Shown here one piece after another: positions 33,446 through 43,679 of a stretch of 64,000 nucleotides of DNA. Where the stretch lies: assembly GCA_001592805.2 (NCBI GenBank), contig CP051139.1:620001-684000 (forward strand), read 5' to 3'. The translations under genes and the position numbers were made by a program. Each line of letters begins with the position of its first letter. The stretch's first letter is position 1. The notes under the pieces are model-generated. The model was not told the origin of the DNA, searched no databases, and saw only the letters and a program-made list of their open reading frames with translations. Source of the stretch: Peltaster fructicola. Its lineage: Eukaryota; Ascomycota; Dothideomycetes.

Positions 33446-35252
33446 ATGGTCTTCCTGTCACCCGCGTGGGTACCCGCATGCCCGAAGATTCCAGATTCGA
33501 TCTCGATAGAGCAGTTCATGCTCGATGAAGCACACGGCAGACACCCGCTCAATCGCTCTCGACCTGCATTCCAGTGTGCTCTGTCAGGAAAGAGCTATTC
33601 GGCGGAAGAGCAGAAGCAGAGGGTAGAGCAGCTTGCTCGGACATTGGGCAAAGAGCTAGGTTTCAAGCCGAACGAAGGCACGGAATGGAACAAGGTCATC
33701 GCAGTGTTCAGTGTCAACACGATCGACTATATCACAGCATGCTGGGCGACGCACAAGCTTGGTGGTGTGCTCACAGCAGCCAATGCAGCATACAACGCAG
33801 CAGAGCTTGAATTTCAGCTGACACACTCTGGCGCAAAAGCAATGTTCACCTGTCTACCTCTGTTGCAGACTGCCAAACAAGCTTGCAAGAAGGCTGGTAT
33901 CCCGGAAGAGCGGATCTTCATACTGCCAGTGCCGGAAGTGCTTACACCAGGTGTGACGAAGCCATCACTGCGAACCATTGATGACTTGATCAAGGCAGGT
34001 GCAAACCTAGCTCCAGTGGAACCACTTCGATGGAGTGCTGGTGAGGGTGCACGCCGAACGGCCTTCTTGTGCTACAGCAGTGGCACTTCTGGGCTGCCAA
34101 AAGGTGTCATGATCTCTCACACAAACGTTATCGCCAATACGCTTCAGATCGTGTCATTTGACGGACCCAACCGTACGAGAATGATGAAGGAGCTCGGTGC
34201 TTCAGAGTACACTGAGAACACGCTTGGCTTGCTGCCAATGTCACACATCTACGCTCTGGTGGTCATCTGCCATGCAAGTCCATACCGCGGAGATGGAGTT
34301 GTTGTGCTGCCCAAGTATGACTTCAAGCTCCTACTGCAGTCCATTCAGGACTTCAAGATCTCAATGCTGTACGTCGTGCCACCTATGATCATCCACATCA
34401 CCAAGTCACGGGATATCTGCAAGCAATATGATCTGTCGTCCGTCAAAGGTCTCTTCACAGGAGCAGCGCCCCTAGGACCCGAGACAGCCGCAGAACTACA
34501 GTCTCAGTATCCAGCTTGGGCTGTGCGGCAAGGTTATGGTCTTACCGAGACAAGCACGGTCGTGTGCTCGACTCCAAACGACGACATATACCTTGGCAGC
34601 TCCGGAAGCGTTTTACCAGGCACTCAGTGTCGAATTGTGACACCAGAGGGCAAGGAGGTGACCGAGTATGATACGCCTGGAGAGCTCTGGGTCAAAGGTC
34701 CTTCCGTAACGCTGGGCTATCTCAAGAACGAACAGGCCAACAAGGAGACCTTTACTGAGGAGAGCGACGGCCGATACATGCGTACCGGCGATGAGGCGAT
34801 CATTAAGAAAAGTCCGAAGGGCAATGAGCATATCTTCATCGTTGACAGGATCAAAGAGTAAGCGTATTGGTTCGAGAAGAAAGCAAGGCTGACAAGGACA
34901 CAGATTGATCAAGGTGAAGGGCATGCAGGTCGCTCCTGCAGAGCTGGAGGCTCATATCCTGACGCATGAGATTGTCAATGATTGTGTTGTGATCGGTATT
35001 CCATCTGATCGCGAAGGCGAAGTGCCGAAAGCGTTCGTGGTCAAGGCGCCAGGGTCGATCGAGGAGAGTGATGCAGTACTGAAGAGACGAATCATCAAGC
35101 ACGTTGAGCAGCACAAGAGCAACCACAAGTGGTTACGAGGAGGTGTTGAGTTCATCGATGAGGTGCCAAAGAGCCCTAGTGGGAAGATTCTTCGACGACT
35201 GATGCGAGACCAAGAGCGGGAGAAGATGCGCAAGCAAGGCTCAAAGCTGTAG
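33446..35252 (+). CDS. Acyl/4-coumarate-CoA ligase-like enzyme, peroxisomal (SKL)
   Basis: AMP-forming ligase that activates a carboxylic acid to its CoA ester. Exons are 33446-34857 and 34904-35252 with a 46-nt intron; the protein is 586 residues. Motifs in order: the AMP-binding P-loop YSSGTSGLPKGVMISHTN, LPMSHIYAL, VPPMIIHI, QGYGLTET, RYMRTGDEA, and in exon 2 IKVKGMQVAPAELE and PKSPSGKILRRLM, whose lysine is the adenylation residue. The C-terminus is KQGSKL, a perfect type 1 peroxisomal targeting signal. The 4CL-like class is known from fungi for fatty or aromatic acid breakdown and for side-chain activation. The substrate cannot be read from sequence. The start at 33446 (MVFLSPAW) is preferred to 33347. 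Confidence 0.94.
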
Positions 35253-35430
35253 AGCTGTGCATAGATCGCCTGTAACAACGTTGGTTGATGTTCCGTCCCT
35301 ATCACGCATCATCTAAGAACATTCCATTGATGCTGCGGTGAGGTCATCTGTATTGTGGTCCGTGCCTACGATGAATTTAACTTCTAACCTTTGCCTCATT
35401 TTGACATCGGCCTCACGAAGAACACAAGTC

Positions 35431-35985
35431 ATGGCGCAAAGCGTACTCCCAGGATCTGTGATCGGTCCAGTATTGTCTAACACACCTGGCCATGGCGTAC
35501 ATCTGCAGTCTGGACAGCTCATATCGAGCCTGGCTGGAACTCTGAAGCAATCCACAAAAGCTTCAACATACTCCGTCAGTCGAGCAAGCAGTGCACTACT
35601 TCCTGAGGTCGGCACAGTCATCTTGGGTAGAATCACACGGACGAACTCACGCCAAGCGACGATAGCCATCCTGGCCATAGGCATGAACGGCGAGCATGTC
35701 TGTCGCGATTCGTTCTCAGGCTTGATCAGACAGCAAGACATTCGTGCTACTGAGGTTGACAAGGTCAAGATGTCTGAGAGCTTCAAGGTCGGCGATATTG
35801 TCCGAGCAGTCATCATTAGTCTTGGTGACGAGCGAGCGTACTACATGAGCACTGCGAAAAACGAGTTCGGCGTTGTGCTTGCGAACAGCGAGCAAGGCAA
35901 TCAGATGTACCCGATTTCCTGGCGAGAGATGCAAGATCCGGCGAGCGGTGTGAAGGAGCTTAGAAAGGTCGCAAAGCCTGTATGA
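35431..35985 (+). CDS. CSL4: Exosome complex component CSL4
   Basis: Cap subunit of the RNA exosome, which trims and degrades nuclear and cytoplasmic RNA. Single exon of 184 residues starting at 35431 (MAQSVLPGSVIGPV). The N-terminal beta domain is followed by the S1 RNA-binding domain (VGTVILGRITRTNSRQATIAILAIG, then FSGLIRQQDIRAT and FKVGDIVRAVIISLGDERAYYMSTA). The end EFGVVLANSEQGNQMYPISW and REMQDPASGVKE are characteristic of eukaryotic Csl4. The open frame extends upstream to 35338, but the extra residues are not family-like. It starts 178 bp after the CoA ligase stop. Confidence 0.94.
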   Translation: MAQSVLPGSVIGPVLSNTPGHGVHLQSGQLISSLAGTLKQSTKASTYSVSRASSALLPEVGTVILGRITRTNSRQATIAILAIGMNGEHVCRDSFSGLIRQQDIRATEVDKVKMSESFKVGDIVRAVIISLGDERAYYMSTAKNEFGVVLANSEQGNQMYPISWREMQDPASGVKELRKVAKPV

Positions 35986-36363
35986 ATGGTGGCACTCGAG
36001 ACTCAGCAGAGCAAATTGAGGCTTTACCGAACTCTACAGTCCACGGACGGCCATGAGAGGATCTTTCTCACACCAGGACGTCAACGAAGTCTCTTCGTCG
36101 TGCATCGTCATATGAAGTGCAGATATGCCGAACACATACGGTGTGATCAGACAAGCTGGCGCTCCTCCAACGGACTACAGATCTGGAGGCCACAAGGTGT
36201 TAGTGAGAACCCAATGGAAGGCATGACCCATACCGATCAGCACTGGTGGCACAGACCAACGGACATAGGCATTGCGGCGATGTTCAGGCATTCGATATGT
36301 CGCAAGAGGGAGTGGAGACAGCATGACCGACAGGTAGACGTCGAAGCATGTATTTGGTATGAC
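35986..36363. other. Intergenic, with coding-like minus-strand stretch
   Basis: Holds the CSL4 3' UTR. On the minus strand, a frame just downstream of the candidate gene at 36364-36919 keeps hydrophobic, protein-like composition after its stop (for example RWSVPPVLIGMGHAFHWVL), so a further exon may exist. No junction is clear. Confidence 0.3.
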
Positions 36364-36919
36364 TCAGTGTCGCGCCCCGACATGAGTAAGCCCGGTAATG
36401 ATGATAGGTGACCCAAGGGCTTCTGCAGTGCCTATCAGGAAACCAGCAGGGCTCGGACCATAGCTTGGCAGAATGAAAGTGTTCAAAAACAGGAGCTCAG
36501 TGTGACAGACTTGTTGCCCTGTAACCTAGTGTTCGCAGCCTCCTAGACCTCTATCGATACCTTGGAGAACACTGTGAAGTTGCTGTGGCCTAGCAATTTG
36601 GAATCAGGCTTGATGTGTACAGAATCGCGAATCTTGTGGAAGGTCGGTCTCTCAGCGGTTGGAGTGGCACGATGTCTCCCAATGTCCATGGTCATCTTAC
36701 GGACCACACCGTCTAGATGTCTTGGCCACAAGACAAGCAATCACCTCCATGTGATCTGTTGCCAGCTATGGCGCATCCGCCTCTTGGGAATACTCTATCG
36801 AAGATTTCGACGGTGATGGAGTGAGTGCTCGCCGTTAGTCACCGTTGCAAGTGATGTACAGAGTACCTCAATTGATCGAGAGGCTCCTCTTCATGCACAA
36901 TGATAAGGTCGTTTGTCAT
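36364..36919 (-). CDS. Unresolved multi-exon gene candidate, membrane segment
   Basis: I do not recognise this. A protein-like reading runs on the minus strand as DGVVRKMTMDIGRH...DSVHIKPDSKLLGHSNFTVFSK, ends at a GTATCG donor, and resumes in phase after a CTAG acceptor as VTGQQVCHTELLFLNTFIL, PSYGPSPAGFLIGTAEALG, SPIIITGL, stopping at 36364-36366. The second part is hydrophobic, like one or two membrane segments. The intron between would be about 35 nt, and a possible earlier one about 32 nt, both shorter than any other in the window, which is a warning. A possible start at 36919 (MTNDLIIVHEEEP) lies only 5 nt from the CQD1 stop. It could be a fast-evolving gene, a degraded one, or chance. 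Confidence 0.25.
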
Positions 36920-36924
36920 ACTCA

Positions 36925-39240
36925 CTATACATTCGGTGACAGCTGATCGTACTTTACGCACAGCTCTACACTATCCACCGATGCTTGCAGGAACTTTCGT
37001 GCTTCCAGGCCGGCCCAGACCTTAACCATTGAAAGGTCGCCAGATTTGGCGAAGGAGCCACCACCTTGCGTACCGAGTTGTCTCAGTATAGGCAGAGCAC
37101 TAGATGTTGTTAGCTTTACGAAGGACACCATGATCGTTATGATCTTACCCCGAGAACAAATCCAACTCTAGATATAGTGTTAGTGATTATATGTCAATAA
37201 GAAAAGAGGCTGTCATACCTGGATCTAGTGATCTTCCTATTCCTTCGAGAAGTACGATCGAGAGGACAACTTGGGACTCATCAGCCGGTAGCTCATGTTT
37301 GTGTCAAAGGAAACATACCATTGACGAAGTCTCCCTCAAGACGGACGTGATGACCGCGGACCATATCTAGCACCTCAGATAGGATGTCTCCGATCTTAAT
37401 GCTTCCAAGGCTGAAGGTCTTGCTCTTCACACCGAGCACAAGGTGTTGCATACGCAATGCAAAGACTTCTGGGTCCAACACTGCGCTCGGTTGCCGACAG
37501 CGCTCGACCATCAGGCGGCCAGCCTTGTGACCGTCGAATTCAGCGATAGATACGAAAAGAATGAGGTCTTGTTAGCTGGATTGATATGTGTAGGAGGGTT
37601 TGGAGACTCACTCGAGGAAGTTCTTGCGGTTCGTGGCGTTCAGCTCGGTCACAAGACCTGTATCGATGAATATTAGTTGCGGTCTGAAGCCCTCCTTGTC
37701 AATCTGCGCGAGTGCGTCTATCCACGCCTTCTGATCCTTGCGATGCGGCCGCAGACGCTCCAGGACTTCTTCGGTGACGTCCTTGGTGTTCTTGGCTAGA
37801 GGCTTGTCTCTTCGTCGCCGTAGAGACAAGCTTACATCGACAGGCGCAGGCTGGTGGAAGCGGACCATGATGTTTCCTGGGTGTAGGTCCGCGTGGATGA
37901 AGTTGTCGATGAGAAGCATATGCAGAAAGGCGTCCAGTCCTTCATCTGCAAGTTCTGCATGGAACACTCCACCACCATTGACCATGAAATCTTCCAGAGG
38001 TATACCAGTTGCGAACTCCTCGACCAGCACTTGTCGTGAAGAGTACTCAATGTATGGATACGGGAACCATGCCGTGCTGCGTGAACGGAAGTTCTTACGG
38101 AAAGTGACTAGGTTGGCCGACTCGATTCTTAGATCCAGCTGAAGCTTCCTGTTACGACGTTAGCCAGGTCATCCTAAAGGTGCTGCTTTCTTACATCATG
38201 GCACCGAACTGTTGTACCTCATCGGGAAAGGACAACCACTCCATCGTAGGTATAGCATTGATCAGGCTTGCGAAGAATCCCATGATGCGGAGATCTCTCC
38301 GAACATTCTTCTCTATGCCAGGATGCAGGACTTTGATCGCAACGTAGTTTGACGGTGTCCTCTGAGGCGAGCTCTTCAGTATTGGATCGACTGTCTTGCG
38401 AGCTCTCTCGCCGAAAGTCTGTGGCTCGTCCAAAACTGCATCATCGGTGGTTGCAAACTCTGGCTTGAGTCTTGCCTTGTAGACCTGCGCTATCGCGCCA
38501 ACTCCCAGTGGTGTTTCGTTAAATTCGTCAAATATCTCATCGAACTTCTTGCCGAATGCTTTCTCGATAGTCCTTTTCGTGACCTTTAAGGAATGAGCTG
38601 GCGCCTCTGAGTGCAAGGAAGACATTCGATCGCACAACTCTTTCGGAAAGATGTCTGATCGGGTCGCTGCCCATTGTCCTAGCTTGATGAATGATGCGCC
38701 GGCACTTTTCATTGCCCAGACCAGGCAGCCATACCACCAAATGCTGAGCGCTGTCTCACCGTCTTTCGATCTTCTGGGTCCGATGAACACCACCGGGAAT
38801 GTGATCATAACTGGGACGAAGATGGCGACAAGATGCAAGAACCTGACGCCTGTCGCGATAGGCTCAATGATCCAGGTGTCCAGAAACCTCCATACCATAA
38901 CTCGCCAGTGTTTCGAGCCACGTAGAGCTTCCGGCACGTAATTATCTATCTCTTCTCTGGATGCCGCAAGCATACGCGCCTCTCCCGTCAACCCATCCTC
39001 CTCCTCTTCTGCTTGTGAGATAGTGACAAATGCGGTAGGACTAAGTGCTGCGAACAAGGCTATGCCACCTTTGATGGGGGAAGGAGGACTTCGAAATGCG
39101 TGTTTGGTATGCCGCCATATCGAGAAGCTGTGTGTCTGGCCAGTGTGCAATCTAGAATATACATGTTGCAGTATTCGTGGTCGAGCTGCTTGACCTTGGA
39201 ATCTGAAGCACGTCCGGCCAAGGACGAACGCTGTGCGCAT
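36925..39240 (-). CDS. CQD1: Mitochondrial ABC1/UbiB-family kinase-like protein, CQD1/ADCK2 type
   Basis: Atypical kinase-like protein of the UbiB family; yeast Cqd1 sits in the mitochondrial inner membrane and influences coenzyme Q and phospholipid distribution. Six exons: 38195-39240, 37612-38148, about 37319-37560, 37219-37269, 37149-37167 (only 19 nt) and 36925-37099; about 689 residues. The N-terminus is presequence-like (MRTAFVLGRTCFRFQGQAA), with a membrane segment near VAIFVPVMITFPVVFIG. UbiB signature residues: KLGQWAATRSDIFP (KxGQ loop), LGVGAIAQVYKA, YVAIKVLHPG, FIHADLHPGNIMVRF and LIFIDTGLV. The 3' end of the intron at about 37561-37611 has no AG acceptor that keeps frame; conservation places exon 3 at the codons for LFVSIAEFDG. 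An upstream ATG at 39375 is open but less presequence-like. Confidence 0.9.
37802..37831. repeat. Perfect 10-bp inverted repeat with 10-nt loop in CQD1
   Basis: Arms gcttgtctct and agagacaagc enclose ten bases, all within exon 2 of the UbiB-like gene where the protein reads LSLRRRRDK. This is a variable loop between HPGNIMVRF and FIDTGL. As RNA it would form a stable hairpin. Confidence 0.8.
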
Positions 39241-39859
39241 TCTGCACAATGACGGGCTACAAGACCGAGCAGGTAAGCATTGCCTTATGCAGCGCTTCCG
39301 ATGAGGTTGGCTGACGCGTGAGGTGTGAATGTACGACAGCTCTAAGATCTGTTCTGGGCGCGTTACAGGCTTCAAGTTGTAATCACAATGTTTACGTCAC
39401 AGGCGTAGTTGATCACAAGCTCCCAGGGACAAGCACATCTACCGCGGTCATAGTGCGATACTATAACGTTGATCCCGTCAATCTCGTCGTAGTTACTATG
39501 CCTGGCGCTTGTCCTTGGGAGCGATCATATACACATGTCAGATCTGATACTGTATCAAGCAGACGAGGGACGCATGAGATGTGTACGAGACAAGCTGCAG
39601 TGCCACATTTCGTGGTCACGTACAAAGACTTTTGTCAGCTCACCAACAGAGTGCTTACATGCAGTCTCATCCACCTGCAGAGCACACGCAAGCCTTGATC
39701 GCTTACCTACGATGCAGGACGCACCAAGAGCCTGGTCGCATGTGATTTGTCGTCCCGCACGACCATGATATCGTTGTATCGCGATATAGCTGCACCCAGA
39801 CCATCGAAGCGCTCTGGCCAGGCTCATTGAGCAACACGATCTAGACAGCATTGGCAAAG
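39241..39859. promoter_or_regulatory. Divergent promoter region CQD1/GH3-GNAT
   Basis: About 620 bp between divergent starts. It contains the open upstream leader of CQD1 to 39375. No element recognised. Confidence 0.35.
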
Positions 39860-42851
39860 ATGGCTGGTAAAGCAGATGGCGCCTCCAGAGGCAACCCAGC
39901 ATGGGACCTCAATCGGTATGCTGTCCATGACATGCCATACGTAGCTTGGTGACTTACACATCTAGTACTCTGGGCCAGCTTTTCATGGCAAGCATACTGC
40001 GCACACCTCGCAGTCTCGACTAATGAAACCTTCAGATGGGCTTCGAGGGCACCTCAATTACTCCCCAGATCCGTGAACTCATATCAGAGCACTTCATCGG
40101 CTCCATTCTTCTGACAGCTAAGAACCTCAAATGTATCATAAGCCTGCTGGTATGAGAACGCAGACTGACCTCGTGAAGCCGCAGAGCAAACGACACAGTT
40201 AGTCTTTGACCTTCAGAAGATCGCCTACGATGCTGGCCATCCAGTTCCGCTGCTTATCGGTATTGACCAAGAGAATGGTGGTGTCAACAGCTTGTTTGAC
40301 GACATCTATATCAGACAATTTCCATCTGCAATGGCTGTCGCTGCGACTGGCTCTCGAGAGCTCGCTTTCGAGGTGGCCAAGGCTACAGCCGAAGAGGTCA
40401 CAGCTTGCGGTATCAATCTGATGATGGGTCCTGTGTTGGATGTGCTCAAGGATGCTCGCAACCCTACGCTTGGTGTCCGCACAACTGGTGACGATCCACA
40501 AGAAGTGTCTGCTTATGGAGTCGCCTTCATGAATGGCTACAAAGCTGCTGGATTGGCGACAATGGGTAAGCACTTCCCATCGTATGGCAGCCTCGAGTTC
40601 CTTGGCTCGGCCCTTGACGTGCCCACTATCACTGAGAGTGTCGAGCAGCTCAGTCTCAACGCTTTAGTGCCATTCAAGCATGCCATCGAGCAAGGACTCG
40701 ATGCAATGATGGTTGGTGGCTGCGCAATGTCATCTCCTGGCTTGACAGCAATGCATGCTTGTCTGTCAGAGCAAGTCGTCAACGACCTGCTACGCAACGA
40801 TCTCAACTTTGATGGTGTCGTCATTTCAGACTGTCTGGAAATGGAGGCCCTTAGCCACAACATTGGCGTTGGCGGTGGCACCGTCATGGCCATCAATGCA
40901 GGCTGTGATGTTGTGCTACTTTGTCGATCATATACGCATCAGCTGGAAGCGTTGGAAGGCCTCAAGCTTGGGCTGGACAACTTCAACATCACACAAACAA
41001 GGATCAAAGAGTCACTCAAAAGAGTGCTCGACCTCAAAGCGAAATGTACCACATGGGAGAGAGCCTTGAATCCACCAGGCATTAGTCTACTGTCCAGACT
41101 TCAACCTCAGCACACCACATTGTCAACCAAGGCATACAACTCATCAATCTCTGTCGTTCGCGACAAGAACAACTACGTACCCCTTACCAATATCATCGAG
41201 CCCGAGGACGAATTACTCCTCCTAACTCCTCTGGTCAAGCCATTGGTAGCATCTGCTGCCGCTCGAGCGATGTCCGAGCATACCTCCTCGCACTCGGCGG
41301 AGCCACCCGTTTGGGAACGCAGCGCTTCTGTCATGAGCGGTGAAAACGTCTTCCGAGAGCTTGGTCGATCATTGGCGAGACAGCGCAACGGTCGAGTCTT
41401 ACACACTTCTTATACTGCTAATGGTGTCAGACCACAACATGAGAACCTCATCAAGAAAGCCAGCGCTGTGATTGTGGTCACTGCTGATGCGTCTAGGAAT
41501 CTCTTCATGACGGGCTTCACGAAGCATGTTTCAATGATCTGCAATATGCAATTCACTTCGACTGGTGAGAAACGTGAAAAGCCGCTGATAGTTATAGCTG
41601 TCAGCTCTCCTTACGACTTCGCTATGGACCAGTCTATTCCGAGCTACGTCTGCTCGTACGATTTCAGCGAGACCGCTCTCGTATCGCTGGTGAAAGTGCT
41701 CTATGGCGAAGTTACACCAATGGGTGTACTGCCCGGGACGGTCAACCAAAGCCAGAAGCTATCTCACTCACGACAACACTGGCTTGTGGAGACTTTCAAC
41801 GAGGAACGAGATGCCCTGGCCCTCGATGCTCTAATCAAGTGCAACGTTGAGGGATCAATCCCGGGAGTACGATCTGAGCTTGCAGGAGCTTCCTCACATT
41901 GCTTCATGCTGCACGACCCCGATGTCCTCGAATCGCACTTTGTGGTTCGCAACAGCAGTACCCAAGCGCTATACGGCTTCTGTGCAACATACTACTTCAA
42001 GTCGACCGGCACTGGCGCCATAGGAGCAATCTTTGTGGATCCTGGCCGCCGAAAGCTGTCGATAGGAAATTCACTTCACAACCGAGCCATCAGAACACTC
42101 TTGTTACGGGATGGCATTAAGCGCTTCCAGCTTGGCTCACGTCTACCGAGCATCTATCTAGGCAATCCATCTGTACAGAACACGGAACGAAAACGTCTTC
42201 GATCGTGGTTTGCCAATCTCGGCTGGAGCTCAGCACTGTCACGAAACGTGTATAGCATGATCGCACGCAACTTGTCGACTTGGGCTCCACCGGATGGAAT
42301 GGCAAAGAGCTTGCAAAGTGCGGGAGCAGACTTCGACCTCGTCTACGGCTGGGATTACGCTGGTCCCATATTGCAGCACATCAGCTCGAACAACAGGACT
42401 GGTCTGGCCGAGGTGTATAAACTGGCTCTGTCTGACCCTGGTGCATGTGGTATCATCCGAGCAAAGCGACCAGACGATGGCACTGTTGTTGGTACTGTCG
42501 TTCTATACAACGCTCAGTCCCAACTTGCCGACTTCGTGCCAGCCGTCCGTGAGAGTGGCGAGCTAGCGGGTGGCATCTCATCGCCTGTCATCAGTCCCTC
42601 GGTCGAAGACTACTCAACGCTGCTGCAGGGCTTGATATTGCTGGGAATGCGGCAGGTCAAGCAACAAGGCTGTACTGCTTGCGTGTTGGACTATGTAAGT
42701 GCTGCTAGTTGGGCTCGACCTTACTAACAATGTCCAGATGGATGGAGATGGCAACGTTGATGGACTCAGTGCGATGGGCTTCAGCGTGCTTCACAACTAC
42801 GAAGAAATCAGCTGTGATGCTGCGACATGGACAACCGTCCCACCCACCTAG
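39860..42851 (+). CDS. GH3 beta-N-acetylglucosaminidase-like domain fused to GNAT acetyltransferase
   Basis: Two-part protein: an N-terminal glycoside hydrolase family 3 domain of the NagZ type and a C-terminal half with two acetyltransferase-like segments. Five exons (39860-39915, 39966-39987, 40036-40132, 40179-42694, 42738-42851) encode 934 residues. Exon 2 is 22 nt and is followed by a GC-AG intron (39988-40035, donor GCAAGC). GH3 markers: LGQLFMMGFEGT, LLIGIDQENGGV, GINLMMGPVLDV, GKHFPSYG, and the nucleophile Asp in DGVVISDCLEMEAL. The bacterial KHFPGHG...DSH loop carrying the acid/base His is replaced by KHFPSYGSLEFLGSALDVP. GNAT-like parts: IGAIFVDPGRRKLSIGNSLH and VLDYMDGDGNVDGLSAMGF. 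The fusion is known in filamentous fungi; substrate and location are not established here (no signal peptide, so cytosolic). Confidence 0.9.
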
Positions 42852-43679
42852 GCTTGGATTTGCGATCATTCGTGTGAAGCAAGCTCTCTTCGCGTGCATC
42901 CGCATGTCAGCCACCAAGCAACCTCTTTTCAACGATAAAGTGGCCGCCATCAGTGACAAGAATCCATCCAGTCTGCTACTCTCTTGGTGCGAGGATGGAT
43001 GTCTTGTAATTTGGCCAATGGTTGGCCTCTACGAGACCCTCGTACATGACACAGAGTTCAGCTCCACCGATTCTCAGGAAAGCTACAGGCAGAGCGACAG
43101 TCTAGCACTTACGTCAATACCATAGCGGCATATGTACAGTGTAAGCGTTGACACATCATGAAAGTCCAATGTAACAGCTCACTCTCGAACCTCTCACACG
43201 CATTGGCCTTCCGAACGTCAAGCAAAATGAGCTTATGTATCCATCTAGCACTACAGTCACCTCCCCACAAGCACTGAAGCATGCTGTTGAGATCAACATC
43301 AATATTCGGGCGTTCCATCATTCGCGCTGGCGAACCTGGTCAGTACATTGCCTATGACCACACTCTGGAATGCAGCTTCTGCAAGGGAAGGATCCATGTG
43401 TGACAAGCTGATTCACATGCTGATCGGCACACTCTGCGGCGGCGTGTGACTCTCTGCCTATCATTCATATGCTATCTCACCATTATCTGCAACCCTCACG
43501 GCAAGTTCGGCTCATCTTCACAGGGCGATGGCAATGTCAATATAAATAGCTTAGCACTTGGTGGAATTAATTACGGTGATTAGACTTCAGCTTAGCATGG
43601 TCGATCTTGTCAGGGATTGATATTTGGGATAAAGGATCGGCGTAGAGACCTTTCCAGGACTCTGCAGCCAACATCCACC
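42852..43679. other. Intergenic, about 830 bp
   Basis: GH3-GNAT 3' UTR and IPK1 promoter, including a TATA-like box at 43541-43548. Small frames here lack any motif. Confidence 0.4.
43541..43548 (+). promoter_or_regulatory. TATA-like box upstream of IPK1
   Basis: TATAAATA lies about 130 bp before the ATG of the inositol kinase gene, a normal distance for a fungal core promoter with a short leader. Confidence 0.45.

Noticed and set aside
35986-36411. Plus-strand frame of 141 codons right after CSL4
   Set aside because: Trp/His/Arg-rich, no motif; the minus strand of the same stretch reads more like protein.
36925-39240. Idea that the CQD1-like gene is a pseudogene ending at the stop after NRKNFLE
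   Set aside because: Four further exons with clean splice sites and conserved residues follow to a family-like C-terminus, so loss of the downstream half is unlikely.
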